From [Mycobacterium] manitobense (GTDB lineage: Bacteria; Actinomycetota; Actinomycetes; Mycobacteriales; Mycobacteriaceae): 64,000 nt of DNA. Of this stretch, positions 17,601 through 26,977 are shown one piece after another. The translations under genes and the position numbers were made by a program. Within the stretch, counting starts at the first letter, position 1, and each line of letters begins with the position of its first letter. The DNA is taken from positions 31,778-95,777 of the forward strand of contig NZ_JACKSJ010000047.1 of NCBI RefSeq assembly GCF_025821665.1. The letters are read 5' to 3'. The notes beneath the pieces are model-generated. The model made no database searches. It worked only from the letters and a program-made list of their open reading frames with translations, and had not been told where the DNA came from.

Positions 17601-18488
17601 ATGGGCAGCACCATTCGCAAGGCGGTGATCCCCGCCGCCGGTCTCGGGTCCCGGCTGCTTCCGCTGACCAAGGCGATCCCCAAGGAGATGTTGCCCGTCG
17701 GCGACAAGCCGGTCATCGAGCACACGGTCCGCGAACTCGTCAGTTCCGGCATCACCGACATCACCATCGTGGTGTCGGGCGGCAAGTCGTTGATCCAGGA
17801 CCATTTCCGGCCCAACCCGGCGCTGGTGGAGCAGTTGCGCAACGACGGCAAGACCGCCTACGCCGACGCCGTCGAGGAGGTCGGGCAGCTCTCGGCCGCC
17901 GGCCACATCACCTACCTCGACCAGCACGGGCCCTACGGCAACGGCACCCCCGTGCTCAACGCCGCGCGCGCGTTCGGCGACGAGCCGATCCTGGTGCTGT
18001 GGCCCGACGACGTGTTCGTCGCCGAGGTGCCGCGCGCCCAGCAGCTGATGCGGGCCTACGCGCAGACGTCGTGCCCGGTGCTGGCGTTGCTGCCGATGGC
18101 TGCCGAGGATTCCCAGCGCTACGGCGTGCCGATCGTCAAGGAGGACCTCGACGACGGCCTGCTGCGGATCACCGGCCTGGTCGAGAAGCCCAAGCCCGAG
18201 GATGCGCCATCGGAGTACGCGGCCATCGGCGGGTACGTCATCACTCCCGGCGTCATCGACGAACTGCGCCAGCAGACCAAGCGCTGGTACGAGCACCGGA
18301 CCGGCGAGGTCTACCTGACCGACGCGATCAACGCCTACGCCAGGGACCGCGCGGTCTACGGGCAGGTCATCCAGGGCAGCTGGTATGACACCGGCAATCC
18401 GGGCGACTACCTGGTGGCCCAGTTCGCCTCCGCGCTCGCGCACCCGACCTACGGGCCGCTGCTGCGCGGGCTCGCCGAAGGCAACTGA
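17601..18488 (+). CDS. galU: UTP-glucose-1-phosphate uridylyltransferase
   Basis: A 295-aa GalU-type nucleotidyltransferase making UDP-glucose from UTP and glucose-1-phosphate. Seen are the N-terminal AVIPAAGLGSRLLPLTKAIPKEMLP (nucleotide binding and catalytic Lys), VSGGKSLIQDHF, LVLWPDDVF (metal-binding Asp) and GLVEKPKPE, all in the family order and at normal length. Its ATG follows a good ribosome-binding sequence (AAGGAGA). UDP-glucose feeds glycogen, trehalose, arabinogalactan and glycolipid synthesis. As I recall, M. tuberculosis does not have galU in this neighbourhood, so this may be a relocated or extra copy. It is convergent with rplA. Confidence 0.94.
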   Translation: MGSTIRKAVIPAAGLGSRLLPLTKAIPKEMLPVGDKPVIEHTVRELVSSGITDITIVVSGGKSLIQDHFRPNPALVEQLRNDGKTAYADAVEEVGQLSAAGHITYLDQHGPYGNGTPVLNAARAFGDEPILVLWPDDVFVAEVPRAQQLMRAYAQTSCPVLALLPMAAEDSQRYGVPIVKEDLDDGLLRITGLVEKPKPEDAPSEYAAIGGYVITPGVIDELRQQTKRWYEHRTGEVYLTDAINAYARDRAVYGQVIQGSWYDTGNPGDYLVAQFASALAHPTYGPLLRGLAEGN

Positions 18489-18499
18489 TCATCCACGAG

Positions 18500-18546
18500 T
18501 GTGAACGTCACGACGAATTCGGCCCGAAAGCGTCGTGACGTTCACA
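18500..18546. terminator. Long inverted repeat between convergent galU and rplA
   Basis: A perfect 16-bp inverted repeat, TGTGAACGTCACGACG ... CGTCGTGACGTTCACA, with a 15-base loop lies in the 74-base gap between the galU and rplA stops. It lacks a U-tract but is well placed as a bidirectional terminator or RNA-end hairpin. Confidence 0.7.
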
Positions 18547-18562
18547 GTCGCGAATCTTGGGC

Positions 18563-19270
18563 CTACGCCTCCGCGAAGTTGCGGGTGACGCCCGGGTCGA
18601 CCTGGATGCCGGGTCCGGTCGTCGTCGAGACGACGATCTTCCTCAGGTAGCGGCCCTTGGACGCCGACGGCTTGGCGCGCAGGATCTCGTCGAGCGCGGC
18701 GCCGTAGTTCTCGGCCAGCGACTTCTCGTCGAAGGACGCCTTGCCGATCACGAAGTGCAGGTTCGCCTGCTTGTCGACGCGGAAGTTGATCTTGCCGCCC
18801 TTGATGTCCTGCACGGCCTTGGTGACGTCGGGCGTCACGGTGCCGGTCTTGGGGTTGGGCATCAGGCCACGCGGGCCGAGCACGCGGGCGATGCGGCCGA
18901 CCTTGGCCATCTGGTCGGGCGTGGCGATCGCCGCGTCGAAGTCGAGGAAGCCGCCCTGGATCTTCTCGATCAGGTCGTCGCTGCCCACCACGTCGGCGCC
19001 GGCGGCGATGGCCTGCTCGGCCTTCTCGCCGACCGCGAACACCGCGACGCGGGCGGTCTTGCCGGTGCCGTGCGGCAGGTTGACGGTGCCGCGCACCATC
19101 TGGTCGGCCTTACGCGGGTCGACGCCCAGCCGGATGGCCACCTCGACGGTGGCGTCCTGCTTCTTCGACGACGTCTCCTTGGCCAGCTTGGCGGCCTCGA
19201 TCGGCGAATACAGCTTCTCGCGGTCGATCTTCTCCGCGGCTTCGCGGTATGCCTTGCTGTTCTTGCTCAT
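18563..19270 (-). CDS. rplA: 50S ribosomal protein L1
   Basis: A 235-aa ribosomal protein L1 of the large-subunit stalk, binding 23S rRNA near the E site and, in other bacteria, repressing its own operon mRNA. The family core is intact: [53 protein letters not shown] and the C-terminal strand. Length is typical. Its ATG has an AAGGAGACACC ribosome-binding region. It is the last gene of secE-nusG-rplK-rplA, with an unusually long 132-base spacer from rplK. Confidence 0.98.
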   Translation of the reverse strand: MSKNSKAYREAAEKIDREKLYSPIEAAKLAKETSSKKQDATVEVAIRLGVDPRKADQMVRGTVNLPHGTGKTARVAVFAVGEKAEQAIAAGADVVGSDDLIEKIQGGFLDFDAAIATPDQMAKVGRIARVLGPRGLMPNPKTGTVTPDVTKAVQDIKGGKINFRVDKQANLHFVIGKASFDEKSLAENYGAALDEILRAKPSASKGRYLRKIVVSTTTGPGIQVDPGVTRNFAEA

Positions 19271-19402
19271 TGGTGTCTCCTTGATTCAGAGGTCGTGGTT
19301 CACGAGCCGATGCCAGCTCTCCCACGCTTTCCTGCGTTGAGATTGCGCTCAGGGCGGAGCTCTCTCGAACTTTTGCGCCCTCAGTGCAGAACCAACGTCG
19401 AA

Positions 19403-19831
19403 CTACTCGACGGTGATTCCCATCGACCGGGCGGTGCCGGCGATGATCTTGGCGGCCTGGTCGACGTCGTTGGCGTTGAGGTCGGCCTTCTTCGTCTCGG
19501 CGATCTCGCGCACCTGATCCCAGGTCACCTTGGCGACCTTGGTCTTGTGCGGCTCGGCCGAGCCCTTCTGCACACCGGCGGCCTTGAGCAGCAGCTTGGC
19601 GGCGGGCGGGGTCTTCAGCGCGAACGTGAAGCTGCGGTCCTCGTAGACGGTGATCTCCACGGGGATGACGTTGCCGCGCTGGCTTTCCGTCGCGGCGTTG
19701 TACGCCTTGCAGAACTCCATGATGTTGACGCCGTGCTGGCCGAGCGCAGGACCGACGGGCGGGGCGGGGTTGGCCTGCCCGGCCTGGATCTGCAGCTTGA
19801 TCAGCCCGGTGACCTTCTTCTTCGGGGGCAT
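19403..19831 (-). CDS. rplK: 50S ribosomal protein L11
   Basis: A 142-aa ribosomal protein L11, part of the GTPase-associated centre and the base for RelA-dependent stringent signalling. It shows the proline-rich N-terminal [20 protein letters not shown] segment, a mid-region FCKAYNAAT and the C-terminal rRNA-binding domain ending in [14 protein letters not shown]. Standard length and place, 36 bases after nusG. Confidence 0.98.
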   Translation of the reverse strand: MPPKKKVTGLIKLQIQAGQANPAPPVGPALGQHGVNIMEFCKAYNAATESQRGNVIPVEITVYEDRSFTFALKTPPAAKLLLKAAGVQKGSAEPHKTKVAKVTWDQVREIAETKKADLNANDVDQAAKIIAGTARSMGITVE

Positions 19832-19867
19832 GACTGTGCTGTCCTTTTCTTCTCTTCTGTGTGGTTC

Positions 19868-21212
<1,345 letters not shown>

Positions 21213-21288
21213 CGCTCGCTCCTCTTGTCCGGGTTGTCATCGGGGTGCACACCTACCAGTGTCCACACTTGTCGAGTATTCAGTTGAG

Positions 21289-21361
<73 letters not shown>

Positions 21362-21491
21362 TCAGGCGACGACAGGGTTGACGTCGTCATCACCGTCCTG
21401 ACCTGCGGGGCTCACACAATTTGCGCGCTCCCCGTTCGGTCGATCTGATACCGACGGACAGCGCGCTGGACTGGGAAAACCCCGAAGTCCG

Positions 21492-21497
21492 AGTGTA
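21492..21497 (-). promoter_or_regulatory. Possible -10 for tRNA-Trp/secE
   Basis: On the minus strand TACACT lies just after hadC and about 130 bases before the tRNA-Trp 5' end. It fits the TANNNT consensus, but the -35 is not convincing, so the promoter is tentative. Confidence 0.35.
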
Positions 21498-21518
21498 GCG
21501 TGCCGCCGGTCGCACTTA

Positions 21519-22040
21519 CTAATCCGCTGCCGGCTCGGTGTCGGCCGTGCGAACCACCTGCCCGGTCTCCGGATCCCACTTCACGGAGATCGAGTTGTCG
21601 CCCTCGTGACCCATCAGCGTGGTGAACGACTCCTGGACGACCGCGCCGGTCGGGTCGGTCAGCACGTTGCGGGTGGTGACGATGTCGGCGCCGAACCGCT
21701 CGTCCACCGACACGACGTAGAGCTTCCCGCGCAACGCGTCGCCGGCCACGATCGGCCGGTGGAACAGGAACTTCTGGTCCACCTGGACGATCTGCATGGT
21801 CTCCATGCCGAGGTCGTTGTTCTGGAAGAAGTGCCGCTGGATCATCACCGCGAAGATCGACATGAAGGTCGGCGGCGCGATGAGCGCGTCGTGGCCGAGC
21901 TCGGCGGCCGCGGCCTCATCGTGCGAGGCCGGGTCGTCGGCCTTCACGGCGCCGGCGTACTGCCGGATCTGCTCGCGGCCGACGACGAAGGTGTCCGGGT
22001 ACTCCCAGATCACTCCGCGGATGTCCTGTTTGAGTGCCAT
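21519..22040 (-). CDS. hadC: (3R)-hydroxyacyl-ACP dehydratase subunit HadC
   Basis: A 173-aa MaoC-like hotdog protein, the accessory subunit of the HadBC dehydratase of the FAS-II mycolic acid elongation cycle. It begins MALKQDIRGVIWEYPDTFVVGREQIRQYAGAV and contains PPTFMSIFAV and QVDQKFLFHRPI, closely parallel to HadA. The catalytic Asp-x4-His hydratase motif seen in HadB is absent, as expected. The C-terminal ~30-residue tail extends beyond HadA. It follows hadB by 12 bases. Confidence 0.97.
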   Translation of the reverse strand: MALKQDIRGVIWEYPDTFVVGREQIRQYAGAVKADDPASHDEAAAAELGHDALIAPPTFMSIFAVMIQRHFFQNNDLGMETMQIVQVDQKFLFHRPIVAGDALRGKLYVVSVDERFGADIVTTRNVLTDPTGAVVQESFTTLMGHEGDNSISVKWDPETGQVVRTADTEPAAD

Positions 22041-22052
22041 GACCGATACCGC

Positions 22053-22481
22053 CTACGCCAGCGTCGCCGTGGCGATGGCGCGGCCGAAGATCTTCTTGCC
22101 GCCGGACGTGGCCGAGAGTGCGATGGTCACCGACTTCGACTCGGGCTCAACGGATTTCACCCGTCCGCTGAAGGTGATCTCGGCACCCTTACCGTCGTTG
22201 GGCACCGGCACCACGGCGGTGAACCGCACGTTGTACTCCTTGACGGCCGCGGGGTCGCCGACCCACGAGGTGACGTAGCCGCCGCCCAGGCCCATCGTCA
22301 GCATGCCGTGCGCGATCGCGACGTCCAGCCCGACCTGCTTGGCGATCTCGTCGTCCCAGTGGATCGGGTTCAGGTCCCCGGACACGCCGGCGTAGTTGAC
22401 GAGGTCCCCGCGGGTCAGCGGGATCACCTTCTCCGGGAGTTGATCGCCGACGCTGACCGAACTGAACTCACGCAGTGCCAT
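22053..22481 (-). CDS. hadB: (3R)-hydroxyacyl-ACP dehydratase catalytic subunit HadB
   Basis: A 142-aa hotdog-fold dehydratase, the catalytic subunit shared by HadAB and HadBC, removing water from 3-hydroxyacyl-AcpM in mycolate elongation. The hydratase-2 motif is seen as YAGVSGDLNPIHWDD with catalytic D36 and H41. The start is ATG 22481 (MALREFSSVSVGD), which overlaps the hadA end by 14 bases; an upstream open frame to 22553 lies inside hadA. hadA-hadB-hadC are translationally linked. Confidence 0.98.
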   Translation of the reverse strand: MALREFSSVSVGDQLPEKVIPLTRGDLVNYAGVSGDLNPIHWDDEIAKQVGLDVAIAHGMLTMGLGGGYVTSWVGDPAAVKEYNVRFTAVVPVPNDGKGAEITFSGRVKSVEPESKSVTIALSATSGGKKIFGRAIATATLA

Positions 22482-22947
22482 TGCTGAAGCCACTCTCTCC
22501 GTCTTCTTCGCTACGCCCCGCCAGGGTGGTGTAGCTCTCCTGAACGATGTCACCGTTGTCGTTGGTGATGATGTTCCTGGTGGTGATGATGTCGGTGCCG
22601 TGCGCTTTGCGGATCGAGTCGATGTACACGTCGCAGTAGAGCGTGTCGCCGGCCATGATGGGCCTGACGAACTTGAGCACCTGGTCGACCTGGACGATCT
22701 GGGCGTCGGTGATGCCGATCCCCGCGGCGGCGAACATGGCCGACTGCGCCTGGTAGCCGAACACCGAGATGAAGGTCAGCGGTGCGGGCAAGGTGTCGTG
22801 GCCGAGGTCCGCGGCGGCCTTCTCGTCGAAGAAGGCGGGGTCCTCGTTCTTGACGGCGACGGCGTACTCGCGGATCTTCTCCCGGCCGACCACATAGGAG
22901 TCGGGGTACCGGAAATGGGTCCCGACGTAGTCGTCCAAGAAAGACAC
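22468..22947 (-). CDS. hadA: (3R)-hydroxyacyl-ACP dehydratase subunit HadA
   Basis: A 159-aa hotdog protein that stabilises and lends chain-length specificity to HadB in the HadAB dehydratase; HadA is the target of thiacetazone and isoxyl. It starts at GTG (MSFLDDYVGTHFRYPDSYVVGREKIREYA) and contains PAPLTFISVFGYQAQ and QVDQVLKFVRPI, with the family cysteine in TLYCDVYI. No catalytic hydratase motif. It lies 51 bases after rpmG, with which it probably forms an operon. Confidence 0.97.
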   Translation of the reverse strand: MSFLDDYVGTHFRYPDSYVVGREKIREYAVAVKNEDPAFFDEKAAADLGHDTLPAPLTFISVFGYQAQSAMFAAAGIGITDAQIVQVDQVLKFVRPIMAGDTLYCDVYIDSIRKAHGTDIITTRNIITNDNGDIVQESYTTLAGRSEEDGESGFSNGTA

Positions 22948-22998
22948 GAGTATTGAACCTACCTAGTGCGACTCACCGATGACGAATCAGTGGATCGG

Positions 22999-23166
22999 TC
23001 AGCGCGATTCCTTGTGTGCACGGTGAGTGCCACAGTTCGGGCAGAACTTCTTGATCTCCAGCCGATCGGGGTCGTTGCGGCGGTTCTTCTTGGTGATGTA
23101 GTTACGGTGCTTGCACACCTCGCAGGCCAAGGTGATCTTGGGCCGTACGTCGGTACTTGAGGCCAC
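22999..23166 (-). CDS. rpmG: 50S ribosomal protein L33 (zinc-ribbon form)
   Basis: A 55-aa L33 starting at GTG 23166. Translation gives an N-terminal [18 protein letters not shown], a middle [19 protein letters not shown] and a C-terminal [14 protein letters not shown]. Two CxxC pairs (C15/C18 and C42/C45) form a zinc ribbon, so this is the zinc-binding C+ form rather than a Zur-induced C- form. It stands between tRNA-Met and hadA, as rpmG2 does in M. tuberculosis. Confidence 0.97.
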   Translation of the reverse strand: MASSTDVRPKITLACEVCKHRNYITKKNRRNDPDRLEIKKFCPNCGTHRAHKESR

Positions 23167-23204
23167 GTCAGTTGTCCTTCGTCGAAACGTCTCGTACTTG
23201 CTTG

Positions 23205-23278
23205 TAGCGGTGGGGGGGCTCGATCCCCCGACCTCACGATTATGAGTCGTGCGCTCTAACCAGCTGAGCTACACCGCC
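23205..23278 (-). tRNA. tRNA-Met (CAT anticodon, elongator)
   Basis: A 74-nt tRNA on the minus strand: acceptor GGCGGTG with CACCGCT, discriminator A, D arm GTAGCTCAGCTGGTTAGAGC, anticodon stem-loop ACGACTCATAATCGT with CAT, and T arm GGATCGAGCCCC. The paired first acceptor position argues against initiator tRNA. It lies between tRNA-Thr and rpmG. Confidence 0.94.
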
Positions 23279-23322
23279 ATCCGGCGAACCGGTCGACTGT
23301 CTGGCTCGCCCGGTGTCCACCG

Positions 23323-23395
23323 AGCCCCCTAACGGAATCGAACCGTTGACCTTTTCCTTACCATGGAAACGCTCTACCGACTGAGCTAAGGGGGC
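23323..23395 (-). tRNA. tRNA-Thr (GGT anticodon)
   Basis: A 73-nt tRNA on the minus strand: acceptor GCCCCCT with AGGGGGC, discriminator T, D arm TAGCTCAGTCGGTAGAGC, anticodon stem-loop TTTCCATGGTAAGGAAA with GGT, and T arm GGTTCGATTCC. First unit of thrT-metT-rpmG-hadABC. Confidence 0.95.
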
Positions 23396-23437
23396 CTGTC
23401 CCCGGCAGTGAACAGCGTCGTGCCGCGGGCCTTAAAG

Positions 23438-23467
23438 AGAGTACAGTCTGCCCCTCGTCGTCGCCAA
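23438..23467 (-). promoter_or_regulatory. Promoter for tRNA-Thr (thrT-metT-rpmG-hadABC)
   Basis: On the minus strand TTGGCG (23467-23462) and TACTCT (23443-23438) are separated by 18 bases, a good SigA-type promoter. It ends about 43 bases upstream of the tRNA-Thr 5' end and probably drives both tRNAs, with read-through to rpmG and hadABC. Confidence 0.6.
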
Positions 23468-23510
23468 ACCGCTGGTCACTGCCCGTCGTGAGGTCGGCTT
23501 TCCAGCACCC

Positions 23511-23522
23511 TAATCTTGAGCG
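23511..23522 (+). promoter_or_regulatory. -10 element giving a likely leaderless mRNA
   Basis: TAATCT at 23511-23516 is followed by six bases (tgagcg) and then the ATG of the next gene. A start site about 7 bases after the -10 would coincide with that ATG, so the transcript is probably leaderless, a common mycobacterial pattern. Confidence 0.5.
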
Positions 23523-24236
23523 ATGGGATCCGACCGGCTCTACTTCCGCCAGCTGCTGTCCGGGCGTGACTTCGCCGCGGGCGACATGATCGCGACGCAG
23601 ATGCGCAACTTCGCCTACCTGATCGGTGACCGTGAGACCGGTGACTGCGTGGTCGTCGACCCCGCGTACGCCGCAGGCGACCTGGTCGACGCGCTCGAAG
23701 CCGACGGCATGCACCTGTCCGGGGTGCTGGTGACCCACCACCACCCCGACCATGTCGGCGGCACGATGATGGGCTTCACGCTCAAGGGCCTGGCCGAACT
23801 GATGGAACGGGTCAGCGTCCCGGTGCACGTCAACACCCACGAGGCGGACTGGGTCTCGCGCGTCACCGGCATCCCGATGTCGGACCTCACCGCACACGAG
23901 CACGGCGACAAGGTGGACGTCGGCGCCGTCGAGATCGAACTGCTGCACACCCCGGGCCACACGCCGGGCAGCCAGTGCTTCCTGCTCGACGGCCGCCTGG
24001 TCGCCGGCGACACGCTGTTCCTCGACGGCTGTGGCCGCACCGACTTCCCCGGGGGGAACGCCGACGACATGTTCCGCAGCCTGCAGGCGCTCGCCGGGTT
24101 GTCCGGTGATCCCGTCGTGTTCCCCGGCCACTGGTACTCGGAGGAGCCCAGCGCGCCGCTGTCGGACGTCAAGCGGAGCAACTACGTGTACCGGGCGAGC
24201 GACCTCGACCAGTGGCGCATGCTGATGGGCGGCTGA
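23523..24236 (+). CDS. Metallo-beta-lactamase-fold hydrolase (Rv0634c-type, glyoxalase II-like)
   Basis: A 237-aa MBL-fold metal hydrolase. The binuclear metal motif HxHxDH appears as THHHPDHVGG (H72, H74, D76, H77), with a second His in HTPGHTPGSQCF, Asp in VAGDTLFLDGCGRTDF and a late His in FPGHWYS. The pattern is that of hydroxyacylglutathione hydrolase/persulfide dioxygenase-like proteins; in a mycobacterium the thiol ester would involve mycothiol. Length is normal. Divergent from the tRNA/rpmG/had operon and apparently translated from a leaderless mRNA. Confidence 0.9.
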   Translation: MGSDRLYFRQLLSGRDFAAGDMIATQMRNFAYLIGDRETGDCVVVDPAYAAGDLVDALEADGMHLSGVLVTHHHPDHVGGTMMGFTLKGLAELMERVSVPVHVNTHEADWVSRVTGIPMSDLTAHEHGDKVDVGAVEIELLHTPGHTPGSQCFLLDGRLVAGDTLFLDGCGRTDFPGGNADDMFRSLQALAGLSGDPVVFPGHWYSEEPSAPLSDVKRSNYVYRASDLDQWRMLMGG

Positions 24237-24674
24237 CGCCGGTCACCCCGCCGTCAGGCCCGGCGGGCCGGCTCCTTCCCGCCTCTTCTGATCGCCGCAA
24301 CGCGACGCGTCCACGGCCGGTCGGCAAAACATGTGAGGCATTCCGGCGCGGCGTGGCGCCTGCCGCGCCGCCGACCGATTCGGGGTCGCCGCCAGGTGCC
24401 CGCGGCCGGTATGGCACAGCGGGGCCGAACAGATTCGACAGCGAACTCCGCGGAACCGTAGCGGTCGTCCTGTGCCTGCGCTCGCAACGACGCTGGGCGG
24501 ACCTCGATTTCGCGAAATCTCCCGGAATCCACCGTGGATACCGTGGTCGAGAGACTTGTCATCGCAAGAATCCGTTGATGAATGCGAAGAAGTAGTGCAA
24601 TACACGTGACACGGCGTGCTGGAGCGGGGCAAACTATTTGTCAGCAACGAAGACGCTAGGTCCGGGGGATCGAC
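24237..24674. other. Intergenic region before the DUF2235 gene
   Basis: 438 bases without a convincing gene. Open frames here are GC-rich shadows; one ends in a trivial MNAKK. The only structure I see is a 14-bp palindrome at 24506-24519. AT content rises from about 24570 onward (e.g. GCAATACACGTGACACG), consistent with a promoter for the gene starting at 24675. Confidence 0.6.
24506..24519. promoter_or_regulatory. Palindrome GATTTCGCGAAATC
   Basis: A perfect 14-bp palindrome 156 bases upstream of the DUF2235 gene and the only obvious symmetric element in the gap. It may be an operator, but distance and lack of a neighbouring regulator leave this open. Confidence 0.3.
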
Positions 24675-25715
24675 GTGAAGAACATCGTGCTCTGCTTCGA
24701 CCACGCTCAGGAGCAGCTGCAACTGCGTGACGCCAGCAACGCCCGGGCGTTGTTCCGGCTGCTCGACGCCACGAGCGGCCAGCTCAACTGGTACCACCCG
24801 GGCACCGTCGCCGCGTCGACGCGCATCGGCGAGCGGCTGAGCCCCCGGCAACGGCGCCGACACGTCGCCGAGCAGGCCCGGGCAACCGTCGTGGAGGCCT
24901 ACGAGTTCCTGGCAGGCACCTACGAACCCGGCGACGACGTCTACCTCTTCGGCGCGGGCCGAGGCGCCTCGTGCGCCCGCGAACTCGTCCGGCTGCTGGA
25001 CGTGCTCGGCCTGCCCGAACACCATCACGAGGACCTGCTCGACTACCTGTTGGCCGCCTTCGCGCTGCCGCGCACCCGGCGCACCGGCGAGGAATGGCAG
25101 CGGGTGCGCGCGCTGGCCGCCGGGCTCGCCGGCGGTTCGGAGGTCGCGGTGCCGGTGCGCTTCGTCGGGCTCTTCGACATGGTCCGCGTGCCAGGCGTGG
25201 CAGCGACGACGGGGCCGCTGACCAACGTGGCCGCCGGCAGGCACGCCGTCGCGATCGACGGTGGACTGTCGGGCGAGCGCATCGACTCGCCCGGGGTCGA
25301 CGAGGTGTGGTTCCGCGGCGCGCACTGCGACGTCGCGGGCGTGCAGGGCGCCTGCTGGCCGCTGGCCGACATCGCGCTCGACTGGGTGCTCGACGGCGCT
25401 GTGCATGCCGGCCTGGCGGTGCGGGACGGCGGACGCCATCGCGTCCCGGCACCCTGCGTCGCCGATCCTCTGGCGGGCAGCGCACACATGCTCTCACTGC
25501 GGCGGGTGCCGCTGGATGCGGACGTGCACGCCAGCGTCGAGGTCTACCTGCGATCGCATCCGCAGTACTGGCGCCGCCTGCCCGCACGCCTCGCATGGGC
25601 GGATCGCGAATGGCTGGCGCGCGGTGAACGGCTCATGCCGATGGCGGCGCCGGCCGCCGCACCGGCGAAGGCCGCGGCCCCGGAGCCGGTCGAGGCCGAA
25701 CTCCTGACCGCCTGA
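24675..25715 (+). CDS. DUF2235 / Tle1-like protein lacking the catalytic serine
   Basis: A 346-aa protein with the DUF2235 (Tle1-like phospholipase) architecture, starting at GTG. The family opens with FDGTW and carries GFSRGA around the nucleophile; here the opening is CFDHAQ (residues 7-12) and the nucleophile strand is YLFGAGRGAS, so the Ser position is Gly95. The other triad positions seem kept: Asp168 in VGLFDMV and His217 in WFRGAHCDVAG. It is thus probably a non-hydrolytic, perhaps ligand-binding, relative. The C terminus is an Ala/Pro-rich tail. No signal peptide or secretion partner is visible. The next gene in the same direction encodes a membrane protein 172 bases on. Confidence 0.75.
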   Translation: MKNIVLCFDHAQEQLQLRDASNARALFRLLDATSGQLNWYHPGTVAASTRIGERLSPRQRRRHVAEQARATVVEAYEFLAGTYEPGDDVYLFGAGRGASCARELVRLLDVLGLPEHHHEDLLDYLLAAFALPRTRRTGEEWQRVRALAAGLAGGSEVAVPVRFVGLFDMVRVPGVAATTGPLTNVAAGRHAVAIDGGLSGERIDSPGVDEVWFRGAHCDVAGVQGACWPLADIALDWVLDGAVHAGLAVRDGGRHRVPAPCVADPLAGSAHMLSLRRVPLDADVHASVEVYLRSHPQYWRRLPARLAWADREWLARGERLMPMAAPAAAPAKAAAPEPVEAELLTA

Positions 25716-25887
25716 GCCGCCCGTCGACCGGCGGTCGCCGGCTGGACAAACCGCACATCCGGGTCACTGCCGGGGTAACGTGATCATGACTCTCGGCCGT
25801 CGTTCAGCAACGGTTTGGTCGGTTGCTGTGTTGGTGGCAGCGAAGCTGTATGGTCCGGGGCGTCGATGACGAACACCTGGGGGCACG

Positions 25888-26838
25888 GTGGAATGGATTG
25901 AGAACCGTTGGCGGGACCTCACCGGTCTCGGGTCGGCGGGCTGGCTGACCATCGCCGCGTGGGCCGCACTGGTGCTCGGCATCGTCGCGCTCGTCTACCT
26001 GCACCGTCAGCTCCGGCAGCACCACCAGCGCAAGGCCGACCAGGTCAGGCCCCATGTCGCGGTGTTCATGGAGCAGCACCCCGCCGACTGGCACATCATC
26101 GAACTCGTCGTGCGCAACTTCGGCCAGACCGCCGCCCACGACGTCCGGTTCGAGTTCACCCACCCGCCCACCGTCGCCAAGTACGAGGAACGCTACGACG
26201 AGTCGCTGCCGGAGATCGTCGAACTGCAACTGCCCAGCGAACTGACAGTGCTCGCCCCCGGCCAGGAATGGCGAACGGTGTGGGACTCGGCTCGCGACCG
26301 GGCGGAGTTCGGCGGCTCGATCCGCTCCCGCTTCGACGGTGTGGTGATCTACCACGACCGCGCGCGGCCGGAGGGCGCCGACAAGGGCCGCGCCTGGCGC
26401 CGCAGACGCGAATTCCAGAACCGGGTGGTGCTGGACTGGGCGACGCTGCAGCCGGTGCCGCGCCTGGAACTGATGACGACGCACGACCTGGCCCGCCAGG
26501 AACGGCAGAAGCTCGAACTGCTGCGCAGCGTGCTCAACTACCTGCACTACGCGTCGAAGGAAACCAGGGCCGACGTGCTGCGCGCCGAGATCGAACGCGT
26601 CAACCGCGCCGCGCAGGAGAACCAGGACCGGTGGCGCAACAAGCAGCTCGACGAGACCACGGTGCTGGACTTCCCGTGGATCGACCGGGACGGCGCAGCG
26701 GCGCGCGACAGGACACATGTCAACGACAGGGCACCTGTGAACGGCGGCGCACACGACCACGACGGGGCACCCGCGCATGACGGCGTGATGGTGCCCGCGC
26801 GTGATGCGGCCGGTCGCCACCACCGCAACGGCGGGTAG
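25888..26838 (+). CDS. Single-pass membrane protein of unknown function
   Basis: A 316-aa protein starting at GTG. One transmembrane helix (about residues 17-41, GWLTIAAWAALVLGIVALVYL) follows a short N terminus, then a cytoplasmic soluble region with a beta-rich middle (HPADWHIIELVVRNFGQTAAHDVRFEF, reminiscent of a small immunoglobulin-like fold), a charged helical stretch (residues 180-255), and a low-complexity His/Asp/Gly-rich tail with repeated DRAPVNGG/HDHDGAPAHDG-like units. I do not recognise a named family. The anchored layout suggests a scaffold or sensor. Confidence 0.7.
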   Translation: MEWIENRWRDLTGLGSAGWLTIAAWAALVLGIVALVYLHRQLRQHHQRKADQVRPHVAVFMEQHPADWHIIELVVRNFGQTAAHDVRFEFTHPPTVAKYEERYDESLPEIVELQLPSELTVLAPGQEWRTVWDSARDRAEFGGSIRSRFDGVVIYHDRARPEGADKGRAWRRRREFQNRVVLDWATLQPVPRLELMTTHDLARQERQKLELLRSVLNYLHYASKETRADVLRAEIERVNRAAQENQDRWRNKQLDETTVLDFPWIDRDGAAARDRTHVNDRAPVNGGAHDHDGAPAHDGVMVPARDAAGRHHRNGG

Positions 26839-26842
26839 CCGG

Positions 26843-26977
26843 CTACTTCCAGACGGCGCCGATGCCGACCTCCCAGAGGCTCAGCGGGGGCACTCCTCGC
26901 CGGCTACGTGGGTTGCGGCGCTTGGTCGTCTCGCGCTCGGCCGCCTCGGCCTGACTGCGCTTCCGGTGTGTTCGCAT
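26843..26977 (-). CDS. Possible small basic protein
   Basis: A 44-residue frame: MRTHRKRSQAEAAERETTKR, then a basic RNPRSRRGVPPLSLWEVG and an end at GAVWK. It is very basic and ends in a protein-like hydrophobic segment, and nothing else fills the 247-base gap. The ribosome-binding site is weak. It could be real or chance; a longer version beginning at 27049 overlaps the echA3 promoter. Confidence 0.3.
   Translation of the reverse strand: MRTHRKRSQAEAAERETTKRRNPRSRRGVPPLSLWEVGIGAVWK

Noticed and set aside
23205..23395. tRNA pair as an integration (att) site of a mobile element
   Set aside because: No integrase nearby and no repeated tRNA 3' end was noticed; neighbours are core genes in the usual order.
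24243..25487. Long minus-strand frame opposite the DUF2235 gene
   Set aside because: His/Arg/Ala-rich shadow; the plus-strand frame has DUF2235 features.
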